Part shown: one piece after another, positions 27,234 through 35,464 of the stretch
Numbering within the stretch: position 1 is the first letter of the stretch
Layout of the letters: every line of letters begins with the position of its first letter
Source: Paenibacillus sacheonensis
GTDB lineage: Bacteria; Bacillota; Bacilli; Paenibacillales; Paenibacillaceae
Assembly: GCF_009909195.1 (NCBI RefSeq)
Contig: NZ_JAAAMU010000012.1
Location: forward strand, 124,001-188,000
Reading direction: 5' to 3'
DNA length: 64,000 nt
The notes under the pieces: generated by a model
Seen by the model: the letters and a program-made list of their open reading frames with translations, nothing else
Databases searched by the model: none
Told to the model about the DNA's origin: nothing
Program-made: the position numbers and the translations under genes

Positions 27234-27271
27234 TTTACATTTTACCCACATACGGAGAGGAAGAATTCATA

Positions 27272-27910
27272 ATGAACACAACCAATACATCGGCTGCCTT
27301 GACGGCGGAACAAGTCATGCGCGCCCGCAATTCCGTACGCAAATATAAGAAAGACGTAGTCGTTCCCGAAGCCGACCTGAACGAAATCCTTGAGCTCGCG
27401 GCAGCTGCTCCTTCCTCGTGGAACCTGCAGCAATGGCGCTTCCTGGTCGTACAGGAACAAGCGCAAAAAGATCTTATCCTGCCGATCGCATACGGCCAGC
27501 AGCAAGTGTCCGACGCTTCGGCTGTCATCATCGTCCTAGGCGACCTGCAAGCCAACATCACGGGCCGCGAAATCTTCGAAGGCGCCGTGGCAGCAGGCCA
27601 TATGCCGAAAGAAGTCGCAGACTCGATGATCGCTCAAATCGACGGCGCGTATTCGTTCGAACAGGTTGCGCGCGACGAAGCGAACAAGAATGCCGCTTTC
27701 GCAGCTATGCAGCTGATGCTCGCAGCCAAAGCGAAAGGCTACGATACCGTTCCGATGGGCGGCTTCGACAAAGAGAAACTCGTTCAAGCATTGAACATTC
27801 CTTCGCGTTATATCCCGGTCGTTATGATCGCGCTCGGCGAAGCCGCGGCTCCTGCGCATGCGTCCGCTCGCCTGCCGCTTAGCAAGCTCGTTATCAACGA
27901 ATCGTTCTAA
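27272..27910 (+). CDS. Nitroreductase family protein (YodC/MhqN-like)
   Basis: The 212-residue FMN-dependent oxidoreductase has the N-terminal RNSVRKYKKD signature, the AAAAPSSWNLQQWRFLVV FMN-binding region, and C-terminal GYDTVPMGGFDKEKL and IPVVMIALGE stretches. Family members reduce nitro-compounds or quinones with NAD(P)H. AGAGGAAG lies ahead of ATG 27272. It is a single-gene unit with its own promoter, dyads and terminator, consistent with inducible stress response. The exact substrate is unknown. Confidence 0.9.
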   Translation: MNTTNTSAALTAEQVMRARNSVRKYKKDVVVPEADLNEILELAAAAPSSWNLQQWRFLVVQEQAQKDLILPIAYGQQQVSDASAVIIVLGDLQANITGREIFEGAVAAGHMPKEVADSMIAQIDGAYSFEQVARDEANKNAAFAAMQLMLAAKAKGYDTVPMGGFDKEKLVQALNIPSRYIPVVMIALGEAAAPAHASARLPLSKLVINESF

Positions 27911-27937
27911 TCTCGTTACCCATGCTCTTATAAATAT

Positions 27938-27982
27938 CAAAAAGCCCTCCGTTCTCCATCAGAGACCGAGAGGGCTTTCTTA
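27938..27982. terminator. Bidirectional terminator between nitroreductase and ndk
   Basis: AAAGCCCTC (27941-27949) and GAGGGCTTT (27970-27978) pair, with A-rich sequence on the left and TTTCTTATT on the right. Confidence 0.9.
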
Positions 27983-28023
27983 TTGTCCTGCCAATACGCT
28001 GAATCGAACGGGAAGAGTAAATG

Positions 28024-28506
28024 CTAATGCACCGTATGTTCGCCGCCATGATCGATCGGGTTAACGCCGAGCAGGTCAAACGAATGGGGGGCGGCATGCC
28101 TTCCGAAGAACAGCCCGATCTCCCTTGCCGCGCTGGCCGGGGAATCGGATCCATGCACGATATTGCCTGCGATATCCATCGCAAAGTCGCCTCGAATCGT
28201 TCCCGGCGACGCCTCGACGGGATTCGTCTTGCCGATCAGCGCGCGCGCATTCTCGACCGCATGTTCGCCTTGCCAGATCATGGCGCACACCGGGCCGGAC
28301 GTTAAATAATCGACGAGCTCGCCGAAAAACGGTTTTGCTTTCAAGTCGCCGTAATGCTGCTCCGCCAGCGCGCGGTCAATATGCAGCAATTCGATTGCCG
28401 CCAGCTTGAATCCCTTCTGCTCGAACCGCGTGATGATCGGACCGATTAATCCCCTGCTCACGCCATCCGGTTTTACCATGACAAATGTCTGTTCCTGCCG
28501 CGTCAT
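28024..28506 (-). CDS. ndk: Nucleoside diphosphate kinase
   Basis: The 160-residue enzyme transfers phosphate between nucleoside tri- and diphosphates. Catalytic H118 stands in GNIVHGSDS, and [15 protein letters not shown] opens the fold. The usual length is 147-150; here the C-terminus continues past [11 protein letters not shown] by about 12 residues. ATG 28506 is chosen because AAGGAG stands 7 bases before it; an upstream TTG gives two more residues and is too close to the ribosome site. Confidence 0.95.
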   Translation of the reverse strand: MTRQEQTFVMVKPDGVSRGLIGPIITRFEQKGFKLAAIELLHIDRALAEQHYGDLKAKPFFGELVDYLTSGPVCAMIWQGEHAVENARALIGKTNPVEASPGTIRGDFAMDIAGNIVHGSDSPASAAREIGLFFGRHAAPHSFDLLGVNPIDHGGEHTVH

Positions 28507-28698
28507 AGCCAATCTCCTTCCGTGGTTACCTTGCCATGCATTCTGCCGTTTGGACAGAAAAACGGCGCAGACGCCCTCTCGGGCCGCACCGTTCCTATAA
28601 CATCAGTATTCCACGGACGGGAGATTTTATTCAGGCTCGCTTCCTGTATTCCGCCTTTTCGAATTGCGCTTCTACGCTTCTTTCTCCCGGGATCGTAC

Positions 28699-30489
28699 CT
28701 ATTCCTCCGTCAGCGCCAAGAACGCATCCACGTCTTCCAGCAGCAGCGCCACCGCTTCCCGCCAGAAATCGGGCTGATCCAGCCTTACGCCCAGATGCTT
28801 CTCGCCCAGCTCTTCCACCGTCATCAATCCCGTATCCCGCAGGAGCGAGACGTAGCGCTCCGCGAACGACGCGCCTTCCTTCTTCGCGATGGCGTAGATG
28901 CCGCCGCTGAACAGGTAGCCGAACGTATACGGGAAGTTATAGAACGGAACGTCCGTCAGGTAAAAATGCAGCTTCGCCGCCCAGAAGTGCGGGTGCAGCT
29001 CGCCAAGCGCGCCGCTGAATGCCTCCCGCTGCGCTTCTTCCATCAGTCCGTTCAGCTCTTCTTGACTGACCATGCCTGCGCTGCGTTTCTCGTAGAAACG
29101 CGTCTCGAACAGGAAGCGCGCGTGGATATTCATGAAGAAAGCAACCGCATTCTGCAGCTTCTCGTCCAGCAGCGCCAGCTTCTCATCGCGTTCCGTCGCC
29201 GCTTCCAGCGCGGAATCCGCCACGATCATTTCGGCGAAGGTCGAGGCCGTCTCCGCTACGTTCATCGCGTATTCCTGCGCTAGCGGCGGCAGGTCGTTCA
29301 TCACATGCTGGTGATAAGCGTGGCCGAGCTCGTGCGCCAGCGTCGATACGTTGTCCGGCGTACCGGAATACGTCATGAATATACGCGTCTGCTCGCTCTT
29401 CGGGAACGCCGTGCAGAAACCGCCGGGGCGTTTGCCGGGACGGTCTTCCGCCTCGATCCAGGCGTCCTTGAACGCCATTTCCGTAAAATCGGCCAAGTCC
29501 GGGCTGAACGCGCCGAACTGCTCCTTGATGAATGCCGCCGCCTCGTCGTAGGAAACCTTCTTCTCCGTCTGACCGAGCGGCGCGGCGACATCATGCCAGT
29601 CGAGCTTCTTCAGCCCGAGCAGCTTCGCTTTTCGTTCCAAATAACGAACCAGCTTCGGCTTGCCTTCCGTAACGGCGGACCACATCGCATTCAACGTCGC
29701 TTCGCTCATCCGGTTGATTTCGAGCGGTTCTTTCAGTATCGATTTCCAGCCGCGCTTATCGTACAGCTTCAAGCGGAAACCGGAAATCCGGTTCAACGTG
29801 TCCGCGCATAGATCGGCCTGCTCGCCCCAGACGCGTTCCCACTCGGCAAAAGCCGCTTCTCGCACGGAACGGTTGCTGTTCGAGAGCCGGTTGAACATCT
29901 GTCCGGCAGAAAGCTGCTTCACGGTACCGTCTTCTTCGGTCGCATCGAAACGAATGCGGGAGACGATCGTGTTATAGAAATCTCCCCAGCCATGATAACC
30001 GTCGACCGCCAGTTCGCCAGCCAGCGCTTCCTGCTCGGGAGGAAGCTTTTCCTTCGACGCTTCGCGGCGCTCGTTCAGCACGAACGCAACCGGAGCGGCT
30101 TCGGCGGATTGCAGCCATGCCTGCCAGGAAGCATCGTCCGTGCGAAGCAGCTTCTCGTCAAAGCTCGTCAGCGCCGCATTGAATTTGGCCGACATCGTCT
30201 TCACCCGGTCGTTCAGGCCATTCGCGGCCGCGTCCTTCATCTGCTGCGCCTGCAGGCAGGACACGAACGAGTCCGACTGGCGAATTCGAAGCAGAATGGA
30301 TTGCACGGAGGCCGTCCAGTTCGTCAACTGTTCCGCCGACGGAGCCGCGCCTGCTGCCAGCGCCGCAAGTTCTCCCGTCAGCGATTCGATATCCCGCTCC
30401 ATACCGGCTAGCTCTGCCAGGAATGCCGCCGAATTCGAGCCGCCCTCGTAAATTACGTCCAAGTCCCAAGTCATTGGATAATTTGTCAT
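28699..30489 (-). CDS. pepF: M3-family oligoendopeptidase (PepF type)
   Basis: The 596-residue zinc peptidase cuts short peptides in the cytoplasm. The active site HELGH is at 386-390 (LAHELGHAYHQHVM), with the downstream glutamate in the NVAETASTFAEMIV helix, and the C-terminal FPYTFGYLFSGGIYA stretch is typical of PepF. Length fits the family (about 600). AGGAG stands before ATG 30489. The leader holds tandem 73-base repeats that end at this ribosome site. Confidence 0.93.
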   Translation of the reverse strand: MTNYPMTWDLDVIYEGGSNSAAFLAELAGMERDIESLTGELAALAAGAAPSAEQLTNWTASVQSILLRIRQSDSFVSCLQAQQMKDAAANGLNDRVKTMSAKFNAALTSFDEKLLRTDDASWQAWLQSAEAAPVAFVLNERREASKEKLPPEQEALAGELAVDGYHGWGDFYNTIVSRIRFDATEEDGTVKQLSAGQMFNRLSNSNRSVREAAFAEWERVWGEQADLCADTLNRISGFRLKLYDKRGWKSILKEPLEINRMSEATLNAMWSAVTEGKPKLVRYLERKAKLLGLKKLDWHDVAAPLGQTEKKVSYDEAAAFIKEQFGAFSPDLADFTEMAFKDAWIEAEDRPGKRPGGFCTAFPKSEQTRIFMTYSGTPDNVSTLAHELGHAYHQHVMNDLPPLAQEYAMNVAETASTFAEMIVADSALEAATERDEKLALLDEKLQNAVAFFMNIHARFLFETRFYEKRSAGMVSQEELNGLMEEAQREAFSGALGELHPHFWAAKLHFYLTDVPFYNFPYTFGYLFSGGIYAIAKKEGASFAERYVSLLRDTGLMTVEELGEKHLGVRLDQPDFWREAVALLLEDVDAFLALTEE

Positions 30490-30507
30490 TATGTCGTCAT
30501 CTCCTAA

Positions 30508-30704
30508 AAGGTTTTGCGGGCGCAGCCCGCCGCCGGTTATCCGGCGGAAAAAGCAAAAACTGCCTCGGAAGCATAAGCTTAAGGTTTTGCGGGCGCAGCC
30601 CGCCGCCGGTTATCCGGCGGAAAAAGCAAAAACTGCCTCGGAAGCATAAGCTTAAGGTTTTGCGAACGAAGCCCGCCGCCGGTTATCCCCGCCGCTCTTC
30701 GCGT
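30508..30704 (-). repeat. Tandem 73-base leader repeats upstream of pepF
   Basis: Two identical 73-base units (30508-30580 and 30581-30653) are followed by a third, diverged and cut short (30654-about 30704). Each unit has a hairpin CCGCCGG-TTAT-CCGGCGG and a CTCGGAAGCATAAGCTT tail. On the minus strand the last unit ends GCAAAACCTTT directly before TAGGAG of pepF. The rest of the gap to 30831 holds an AT-rich stretch and no gene. Confidence 0.9.
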
Positions 30705-30831
30705 TGCGTAATGGACGGCATCGGTGTATAACTGATTATAACGGTAACGTTGTCCCTTTTACCAATCCTATGCAGTCCAAGCTTCCGTTCATAACAAGGG
30801 CAAGGCCTACGAAAATAAGGAGTTGACACCG

Positions 30832-31017
30832 ATGTCCCAACCATTGCAGCTATCTGCCGAGACCGCCGTTAAGCTGTCCAAGGAGCTGAACGTTCCGCTG
30901 GAGCATCTCATGCATATGCCGAAGCATATTTTGTTGCAGAAAATCGCCGAGCTGGCCGCCAAGGCAGCCGCCGAATCCGAGAGCAAACCCGAGGTTGAAG
31001 GAGACGGCAAGCCGTGA
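30832..31017 (+). CDS. yycC: YycC-like small protein
   Basis: The 61-residue protein begins MSQPLQLSAETAVKLSKELN and continues with PLEHLMHMPKHILLQKIAEL, matching the YycC family of Bacillus. The C-terminal 20 residues are Ala/Glu/Lys-rich. It has no signal peptide or membrane helix. AAGGAG lies 9 bases before ATG 30832; an upstream TTG (30823) directly abuts the ribosome site and is rejected. It overlaps the next gene by four bases (GTGA). Function is unknown. Confidence 0.85.
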   Translation: MSQPLQLSAETAVKLSKELNVPLEHLMHMPKHILLQKIAELAAKAAAESESKPEVEGDGKP

Positions 31018-31250
31018 TTCCCTTCGAACGCTCCTGGCCGTACGACATCATCATGAAGGACGTCTACGTCTCCTCCTGTCCGTTCTGCGGCCAGGATAAC
31101 GTCCTGCTCCCGCTCCGGCCGAGAGAAATCCCCGACATCCACACCGGCAAGAAGAAGCTGCTCGTCTTCCCCTGCTGCCGGAACCGGGTCACCGTCGTGG
31201 ATGCGGACCAAGACTACCTTCTGACCGATACCGTGCTGCGGCGCGCCTAA
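31014..31250 (+). CDS. Small zinc-ribbon-like protein
   Basis: The 78-residue protein has CPFCG near residue 22 and a second cysteine pair in FPCCRNR near residue 54, separated by about 30 residues, so a zinc ribbon is likely. KKKLLVF between them may be a beta strand. Start GTG 31014 overlaps the yycC stop, and the ribosome site would lie inside yycC, so translation is coupled. I do not recognise a named family. A link between this protein and YycC is inferred from overlap. Confidence 0.75.
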   Translation: MIPFERSWPYDIIMKDVYVSSCPFCGQDNVLLPLRPREIPDIHTGKKKLLVFPCCRNRVTVVDADQDYLLTDTVLRRA

Positions 31251-31290
31251 TGCTGCCCGGCAAGGCATCTGAATCCCGGCTTCAACGGCA

Positions 31291-31346
31291 AAGAACCTCC
31301 ACATCCCCGTGCTCTCAGGCAGCCGCGAGGGTGGAGGTTCTTTTTT
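31291..31346 (+). terminator. Terminator of the yycC unit
   Basis: AAGAACCTCCAC (31291-31302) and GTGGAGGTTCTT (31331-31342) form a 12-base stem, then six Ts. Confidence 0.92.
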
Positions 31347-31405
31347 GTCGCTTACTTGTCTGCAGCATAACTCATATGCAATACAACTCATTCGGCCAGC
31401 ACCAT

Positions 31406-31666
31406 TCAATCCCGGGGATAATTGACGCTCATAATATCCATGAAAGGAACCTTGTCCAATCCGTCCGCCGTATCCACATGGACCCTGCCCGTTCGGGAAT
31501 CCATCTTCGAAATTTGCCCCCGCACGGTCTCTTCTCTTCCCCAAACGGTCAGCAGAATCACGGATTCCTCCTGAAAGGCTTCCACCAGCTGATTTCCTAT
31601 TTCCTCCAGAACGAACTCGTCTCTGGTAGGTCTCTTCGGTATTTTCGCTTTTGCCACATTCGTCAC
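31406..31666 (-). CDS. YolD-like family protein
   Basis: The 86-residue product has the YolD pattern: a charged N-terminal helix, then EESVILLTVWGREETVRGQISKMDSRTGRVHVDTADGLDKVPFMDIMSV described here in parts, with the DII-like end typical of the family. YolD-like proteins are often next to UvrX/DinB-like polymerases, but none is here. Start GTG 31666 has only a weak ribosome site; GTG 31657 is possible. Family call is moderate; function unknown. Confidence 0.65.
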   Translation of the reverse strand: MTNVAKAKIPKRPTRDEFVLEEIGNQLVEAFQEESVILLTVWGREETVRGQISKMDSRTGRVHVDTADGLDKVPFMDIMSVNYPRD

Positions 31667-31811
31667 GCCTTCGCTTCATAGCTTGAACCTCTATCATAAT
31701 ATGAATGGCCCATTTGGGAAATGGTAATTATCTTTTTGCGGGCGAATTTTAATAAATCGCCGCCGCGAGCGATTATCGAAGAGCCTACCAATCGGATCGG
31801 TCCGATGACGC

Positions 31812-31849
31812 AAGAACGCCCGCCGAGATCGTCTCGGGCGGGCGTTCTT
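31812..31849. terminator. Strong hairpin after the DUF2225 gene
   Basis: AAGAACGCCCGCC (31812-31824) and GGCGGGCGTTCTT (31837-31849) pair, and the loop CGAGATCGTCTCG extends the stem. No long T run follows on the minus strand, where the gene ends at 31904, so termination is probable but not certain. Confidence 0.6.
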
Positions 31850-31903
31850 CTTATAGACAGCTGACAGTGTGCCTGCGCAGCGGACGGTCACCCGAAACGA
31901 GAG

Positions 31904-32596
31904 TCATGCAATGCCCTCGGCCGTCTCCTCGTCGAGGCCCATCTGCGCTTCGCGAATCATCTGCCATTGCTCCCGGCTAGCGCGGATCATCGCGGCATCC
32001 GTAATTTTCTTATCGTTCACGACGCGGGAGAACCAGCGGACGGCCAGCCGCGGATCTCCGACGCGACGGTGCAGTTCGCCGATCAGATACATCAGCTTGG
32101 CATTGTTCAGCGATACGCCCTCCGTCTCGAACACCGCGATATAAGCGTCCAGCGAGTGACGGAGAAACCGCTGCTCCTGCTCCGCGTTGCCTTCGGAGCG
32201 ATAGAGCCACGCGATATGATGAAGAAGCCCTGCGATTACCCGCTCCTTCTCGCCGATGATGCCCGCGCAGAGTAAGCCGAGCTTGCAGCAGATCAGCGCC
32301 TGCTCTCTCGTCCGGCTGCCGCCGAAATCCCGGTGAATCCAGCGCGAGCCTGCTTGCTCGTAGTAAGCCTTTTTTTGGGCATCCGTCAATCTCGAAGCGC
32401 CGTTCTCCGTCGAGGAGAAGCCGCAGTCCGGACAAACCCAAACGATGTAATAATCCGGGTTGATGTCATTGGCATACAAGGCGCGAAAATCGGAATCCCT
32501 GCTTGCCGCTTTCTTGAAGCTCGGGCGGACGCGCGATGTTGGATAGGAACGCTCGCAGCAAATGCATGTTTTGGTCGTCGCGTACAGAGGTTCCAT
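31904..32596 (-). CDS. DUF2225 family protein
   Basis: The 230-residue protein has two CxxC pairs (CICC near residue 11, CPDC near 55), which suggest a zinc site in the N-terminal domain, then a helical region rich in TPR-like repeats (about 115-200, with RRVGDPRLAVRWFSRVV). This is the DUF2225 layout found in Firmicutes. GGAG stands 10 bases before ATG 32596. The truncated-globin gene ends 21 bases upstream, so the two are probably cotranscribed. Function unknown. Confidence 0.85.
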   Translation of the reverse strand: MEPLYATTKTCICCERSYPTSRVRPSFKKAASRDSDFRALYANDINPDYYIVWVCPDCGFSSTENGASRLTDAQKKAYYEQAGSRWIHRDFGGSRTREQALICCKLGLLCAGIIGEKERVIAGLLHHIAWLYRSEGNAEQEQRFLRHSLDAYIAVFETEGVSLNNAKLMYLIGELHRRVGDPRLAVRWFSRVVNDKKITDAAMIRASREQWQMIREAQMGLDEETAEGIA

Positions 32597-32617
32597 CTCA
32601 TCACGTCTCCAGGTCGT

Positions 32618-32995
32618 TTAAGGTTGGTTAATAAAATGATGCGCCGGCCCCGAAAGCCGCACCAGGATCAGCTCCTGCAGCTCGTCCGGCAAATCGGTCT
32701 CGGCCAGCGCGGCGCGCATGCAGCCCAGCCAAGCTTCGGCACGCTCGGGCGTAATCGGGAAGGGCAAATGACGCGCCCGCATCATGGGATGGCCGTGTTG
32801 GTCGGAATAGAGAGACGGCCCGCCGAAGAACTGCGATAGAAACAATGTTTGCCGCTCCATGACCGGATCGATATCAGCCGGGAACAGCGGTCCGATCAGA
32901 GGATTCTTCAGTACCTTAGGATAAAAGGCCTCTACGATCTTTCTGATTCCTTCGACTCCCCCGACCGCTTCAAAAATAGTGCTATAGTTATTCAT
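32618..32995 (-). CDS. Truncated hemoglobin, group II (YjbI-like)
   Basis: The product of about 125 residues matches the TrHbO family: FYPKVLKNPLIGPLFPADI, the proximal-side stretch GGPSLYSDQHGHPMMRARHLPFPI with the heme histidine region, and AWLGCMRAALAE. It would bind heme and oxygen in the cytoplasm. ATG 32995 is chosen because the CGGAG site stands 12 bases before it; ATG 33007 abuts that site directly. It lies upstream of the DUF2225 gene. Confidence 0.9.
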   Translation of the reverse strand: MNNYSTIFEAVGGVEGIRKIVEAFYPKVLKNPLIGPLFPADIDPVMERQTLFLSQFFGGPSLYSDQHGHPMMRARHLPFPITPERAEAWLGCMRAALAETDLPDELQELILVRLSGPAHHFINQP

Positions 32996-33077
32996 CGTCT
33001 TCTTCATCTCCGTTTTTTAGGTCTTTGGGATTACTTGTAAAACTTTTTTTTCGCGAAGCCATTCTCATCAAAACGTC

Positions 33078-33105
33078 AAAAAAATGCCCTCGCTCTGGAG
33101 GGCAT
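33078..33105 (-). terminator. Terminator of the 32-residue membrane protein gene
   Basis: ATGCCCTC (33084-33091) and GAGGGCAT (33098-33105) pair, followed on the minus strand by seven Ts. It ends the small gene just upstream and shields the globin gene. Confidence 0.85.
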
Positions 33106-33142
33106 CTTGGTATCGTATAGTGTTGCGACTAAGGCACCAGGA

Positions 33143-33241
33143 CTAACGCTCGTAATCCTCTTCTCCGGGAGCCACAAGCGACTCGCGGATGACGTAAACG
33201 AAGGCACATACAAAAATGCCAGCAATTATACTCACCGTCAT
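33143..33241 (-). CDS. Candidate 32-residue single-pass membrane protein
   Basis: ATG 33241 follows TTGAGGTG and opens 32 codons reading MTVSIIAGIFVCAFVYVI, then RESLVAPGEEDYER, ending TAG. One hydrophobic helix (residues 3-18) is followed by a charged, acidic tail. It has an extended -10 box (TATGGTACAAT; plus 33271-33276) about 30 bases upstream and its own terminator directly after, so it looks like a complete transcription unit. I recognise no family; a short regulator of a membrane complex is one possibility. It is flanked by 135 and 208 bases without other genes. Confidence 0.55.
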   Translation of the reverse strand: MTVSIIAGIFVCAFVYVIRESLVAPGEEDYER

Positions 33242-33449
33242 CACCTCAAGCGTTGGATTGACTTAATCCGATTGTACCATACCCGGGAATAAAAAGACAT
33301 TCTCTTTTGCAAGCGTTTTCTAAATTTATTTTCGGCTTGAAACCTGCTTTTTCCATCGATGCAGGATGCGGACAGGTGATGATTGCGCCTGCTTGGACAT
33401 ATAGCAGTAATAGTCCGATTTTCACTTGTCTTTTAGGAGGGAGTCCCCT

Positions 33450-34532
33450 TTGTATATCGTTCGGTTCCTGTTTCGTCCGGCCATCATCCCGGCATGGTCT
33501 GCCGCCGTGCTCGCTTTGCTGCTCGCCGCCTTTCCCGCCCCCGCGCTCGAAGCCTCCCTGCGCGGCCTCTCGATATGGTGGGAAGTGCTGTTCCCTGCGC
33601 TGTTCCCGTTCTTCGTGATCTCTGAACTGCTGCTCGGCTTCGGCATCGTCCACTTCTTCGGCAAAATCCTCGATCCGCTGATGCGTCCGCTGTTCCGCAT
33701 CCCCGGAATCGGCGGCTTCGTCGTCACGATGGGTTACGCCTCCGGCTACCCCGTCGGCGCGCGTCTGACCGCGCAGCTGTGGGAGCAGAAGCTGATCAAT
33801 CGCGCCGAGGGCGAACGGCTCGTCGCCTTCACGACGACATCGGATCCGATCTTCCTCATCGGCGCCGTGTCGGTCGGTTTCTTCCACAGCGTCGCGCTGG
33901 CCCCCGTCCTGGCCGCCGCTCACTACGGCGGCGGGTTACTCATCGGCCTGCTCATGCGGTTCCATGACCGCCACGCCCCCGCCAGCAGCGAGGAGAAGGT
34001 GCGGCGCGCACCTGGCGCTCGCCGGAAAAGCCGTCTTGCCGAAGCCCTGCAGGCCATGCACACCGCCCGTCTAATGGATGGCCGACCGCTCGGCAAGCTG
34101 ATGCAGGACGCGGTTCAAGCCGCGCTGCGCCTGATGATCGTCGTCGGCGGGCTCGTCGTCGTCTTCTCCGTCATCATGGAACTCCTCCGTCAAACGGGCA
34201 GCATCGAGGTGCTTGCCGGAGGCGTACGCTTGGCGCTCGGGCTGGCAGGGATGCCGGCCGCCTTGGCGGATGCCGTCGTGAGCGGCACCTTCGAGGTCAC
34301 GCTCGGCGCGCGTTCCGCCGGCTCCGCGACCGGGAGCGGCCTCATGAACCAAGCCGCGATCGCCGCCTTCGTGCTGTCTTGGGCAGGCCTCTCGGTTCAT
34401 GCTCAGGTAGCAAGCCTGCTAAGCCGAACGGACCTTCGCTACAAGCCCTTCCTCATCTCGCGCATCCTGCATGGCGTTATTGCCGCCGTGCTCGTCTACA
34501 TGTTCTGGGGATGGCTCGGTCCTGCCGCGTGA
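33450..34532 (+). CDS. ylbJ: Sporulation integral membrane protein YlbJ
   Basis: The 360-residue protein has about eight helices and the YlbJ family marks: LSIWWEVLFPALFPFFVISELLLG, GFVVTMGYASGYPVGARLTAQLWEQ and ISRILHGVIAAVL, here noted in short form. YlbJ is made in the mother cell under sigma-E in Bacillus and is needed for spore cortex formation. The start is TTG 33450, eight bases after AGGAGGG; an upstream TTG at 33426 would put the ribosome site inside the gene. A charged loop (about 185-215) lies in the middle. Confidence 0.88.
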   Translation: MYIVRFLFRPAIIPAWSAAVLALLLAAFPAPALEASLRGLSIWWEVLFPALFPFFVISELLLGFGIVHFFGKILDPLMRPLFRIPGIGGFVVTMGYASGYPVGARLTAQLWEQKLINRAEGERLVAFTTTSDPIFLIGAVSVGFFHSVALAPVLAAAHYGGGLLIGLLMRFHDRHAPASSEEKVRRAPGARRKSRLAEALQAMHTARLMDGRPLGKLMQDAVQAALRLMIVVGGLVVVFSVIMELLRQTGSIEVLAGGVRLALGLAGMPAALADAVVSGTFEVTLGARSAGSATGSGLMNQAAIAAFVLSWAGLSVHAQVASLLSRTDLRYKPFLISRILHGVIAAVLVYMFWGWLGPAA

Positions 34533-34534
34533 CG

Positions 34535-34563
34535 TTGTATTCAGCCCCGTTTTCAGCTATGAT
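34535..34563 (+). promoter_or_regulatory. Promoter of the NAD kinase-ABC exporter pair
   Basis: TTGTAT (34535-34540) and TATGAT (34558-34563) are 17 bases apart directly after ylbJ. The leader of about 95 bases to TTG 34667 contains a GGTCCG...CGGAC hairpin. Confidence 0.6.
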
Positions 34564-34666
34564 GCAAGGAGAATCTGGCTGATTTCCAAATGAAACGCCC
34601 GCTGGCGCTGCGACTGCAGCGGTCCGGTTCACGCGGACATCGGCTGTGCGGAAGGGGCTACTACCT

Positions 34667-35464
34667 TTGAACTACGTCGTCATTGACAGAGGCGACAAGC
34701 TGTCGAAGCAGCTTGCCGCCCAATTTCATATCCTAGCGGCGGCCCGCGGACTGGTACGCAACGACGAACGGCCTCAAATGGTCGTTTCCATCGGCGGGGA
34801 CGGAACGCTGCTGCAGGCTTTTCACTCCCACGCGGACCAAGTCGAGGACATCGCTTTCGTCGGCGTCCATACCGGCCATCTCGGCTTCTTCGCCGACTGG
34901 AAGGCCGACGAGCTGGAGGAGCTGGTCCGCATGATGGCGGAGGACGAGCCGAAGATCGTGCGCTATCCGCTTGCGGAAATCGTGCTCGATACGTCGGAAG
35001 GCCTATCCACTTACATCGCGGTCAACGAATTCACGCTGAAGGGCGTAGACAACACGCTTGTCGCCCAGATCGATATCAACGACGAGCTGTTCGAGATGTT
35101 CCGGGGCGACGGCATCGTCGTATCGACGCCGTCCGGCAGCACGGCGTATAACAAAAGCTTGGGCGGGGCGGTCATCCACCCGTCCATCGACTGCTTGCAG
35201 ATCGCGGAGATCGCATCCATCAACAATCGCGTGTATCGAACGCTGGGCTCTTCGGTCGTCCTGCCGCAGCACCACCACTGCGACATTATTTCGCGCAAGG
35301 ATCAGCGGCTTCAGCTGACCTTTGACCATTTGAACATCACGAGGTCCGATATTCGCTCCATTCGGTGCAGCGTCTCTGCGCGCAAAATCAGCTTTGCCCG
35401 CTATCGGCCGTTCCCGTTCTGGAATCGGGTGCGCGAGGCATTCCTCGGCTACGAAGTCAAATAG
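34667..35464 (+). CDS. nadK: NAD kinase
   Basis: The 265-residue enzyme makes NADP from NAD and ATP. Marks: MVVSIGGDGTLLQAFH with the GGDG site (43-46), GVHTGHLGFFADW, AVNEFTLKG and GDGIVVSTPSGSTAYNKSLGGA. Start TTG 34667 gives an N-terminus like Bacillus NadF and follows GGAAGGGG by 8 bases; the upstream GTG 34646 is less likely. The stop TAG directly abuts the ATG of the ABC exporter, so the two are cotranscribed. Confidence 0.95.
   Translation: MNYVVIDRGDKLSKQLAAQFHILAAARGLVRNDERPQMVVSIGGDGTLLQAFHSHADQVEDIAFVGVHTGHLGFFADWKADELEELVRMMAEDEPKIVRYPLAEIVLDTSEGLSTYIAVNEFTLKGVDNTLVAQIDINDELFEMFRGDGIVVSTPSGSTAYNKSLGGAVIHPSIDCLQIAEIASINNRVYRTLGSSVVLPQHHHCDIISRKDQRLQLTFDHLNITRSDIRSIRCSVSARKISFARYRPFPFWNRVREAFLGYEVK

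Noticed and set aside
30508-30704. CRISPR array
   Set aside because: The units are adjacent identical 73-base copies without unique spacers, and no cas gene is present.
30807-31697. Minus-strand frame of 296 codons over yycC, the zinc-ribbon gene and the yolD-like gene
   Set aside because: It covers two opposite genes and a terminator and has no recognisable domain.
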